Positions 15,359 through 15,649 of a stretch of DNA of 15,649 nt are shown one piece after another. Position 1 is the stretch's first letter. Every line of letters begins with the position of its first letter. The position numbers and the translations under genes were made by a program. Under the pieces are notes generated by a model. It saw only the letters and a list, made by a program, of their open reading frames with translations. It was not told the DNA's origin and made no database searches. The stretch comes from Syntrophomonadaceae bacterium (lineage in GTDB: Bacteria > Bacillota > Syntrophomonadia > Syntrophomonadales > Syntrophomonadaceae). The DNA lies in NCBI GenBank assembly GCA_028683995.1, contig JAQUGU010000011.1:1-15649 (forward strand), read 5' to 3'.

Positions 15359-15489
15359 TGCAGGAATAATATGGAACCTTGTAGAAAAGTAATACAATTG
15401 AACGTTTGTAATTTCCTTATCTGTAGAAGCTTCAGTTAAATAACTGCTTTTATTACTACCGGGCAATATTTTTTTATGGGGAGACACAT

Positions 15490-15649
15490 ATGTCAATTAG
15501 CAAAAGCTTAAAGGGTAAATTTATTATTGTGGTCTTTACCATATGCATGAGTTGCCTGCTGGTAGTATCGGTAATCAGTTACTGCCTTTCTTATAGTCTG
15601 GTTAAGGACAAAACCAACCAGAGTGCCAGTGAAGCAGTAGGCAAAAATG
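15490..15649 (+). CDS. Membrane receptor, 5' end only (chemoreceptor or sensor kinase type)
   Basis: Only 53 codons are inside the window. The sequence MSISKSLKGKFIIVVFTICM begins with a short basic stretch, then a hydrophobic segment to about residue 37, then SLVKDKTNQSASEAVGKN, polar and helical. This is the usual start of methyl-accepting chemotaxis proteins and other receptors with an extracellular sensor domain. GGGGAG lies seven bases before the ATG. Whether it is a chemoreceptor, a kinase or a cyclase cannot be decided from this end. The 130 bases before it show no firm promoter, and I found no copy of the ECF-type motif there. Confidence 0.7.
   Translation, partial: MSISKSLKGKFIIVVFTICMSCLLVVSVISYCLSYSLVKDKTNQSASEAVGKN

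Noticed and set aside
1..15649. tRNA, rRNA, CRISPR arrays, transposases or phage genes
   Set aside because: I looked on both strands for cloverleaf patterns, regular direct repeats and transposase motifs and found none that stand up.

Overview
The window looks like chromosome of a low-GC Gram-positive bacterium, probably an anaerobic clostridial member of Bacillota. This is inferred from strong purine-rich Shine-Dalgarno sites, GTG starts beside ATG, lipoprotein and Gram-positive style signal peptides, a 7TM histidine kinase, and an oxygen-sensitive radical SAM enzyme. No taxon can be fixed without a database search.

Layout. (1) 1-1050: an isolated secreted poly-gamma-glutamate hydrolase-like gene, then a gene-free stretch with several hairpins ending in a strong terminator. 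(2) 1193-3691: a two-component pair (7TM/PAS histidine kinase and NarL/LuxR response regulator) closed by a terminator. (3) 3846-4770: an ECF-type sigma factor overlapping a small soluble zinc-ribbon protein, a candidate anti-sigma or partner. (4) 4887-5114: a Nif11-type RiPP precursor whose predicted core is only nine residues after Gly-Gly. (5) 6699-5308, minus strand: a radical SAM/SPASM peptide maturase. (6) 6978-15262: a plus-strand operon of substrate-binding lipoprotein, HlyD-like adaptor, C39 peptidase-ABC exporter, second NHLP-type ABC permease/ATPase, and a HEXXH protein resembling a gluzincin metallopeptidase. (7) 15263-15649: a decayed LuxR helix-turn-helix fragment, then the 5' end of a membrane receptor gene.

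The main result is that regions 3-6 read as one regulated system. The same ECF-type promoter, TGTAA(C/T)-N16-CGTATTAA, occurs three times: before the precursor (4803-4833, +), before the radical SAM gene (6758-6729, -) and before the export operon (6766-6796, +). The last two stand back to back, seven bases apart. The sigma gene beside the precursor is the obvious candidate to read all three. Its own upstream region lacks the motif and carries a SigA-like promoter instead.

Proposed working order (inference): the housekeeping promoter makes the ECF factor and its zinc-ribbon partner; on a signal, the factor switches on precursor, maturase and exporter together; the maturase modifies the peptide; the C39 domain cuts after Gly-Gly; and the ABC/HlyD assembly exports a very small product. 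The lipoprotein and the metallopeptidase are non-standard members whose roles (product capture, immunity, second cleavage) are open. The adjacent two-component system may or may not belong to the circuit.
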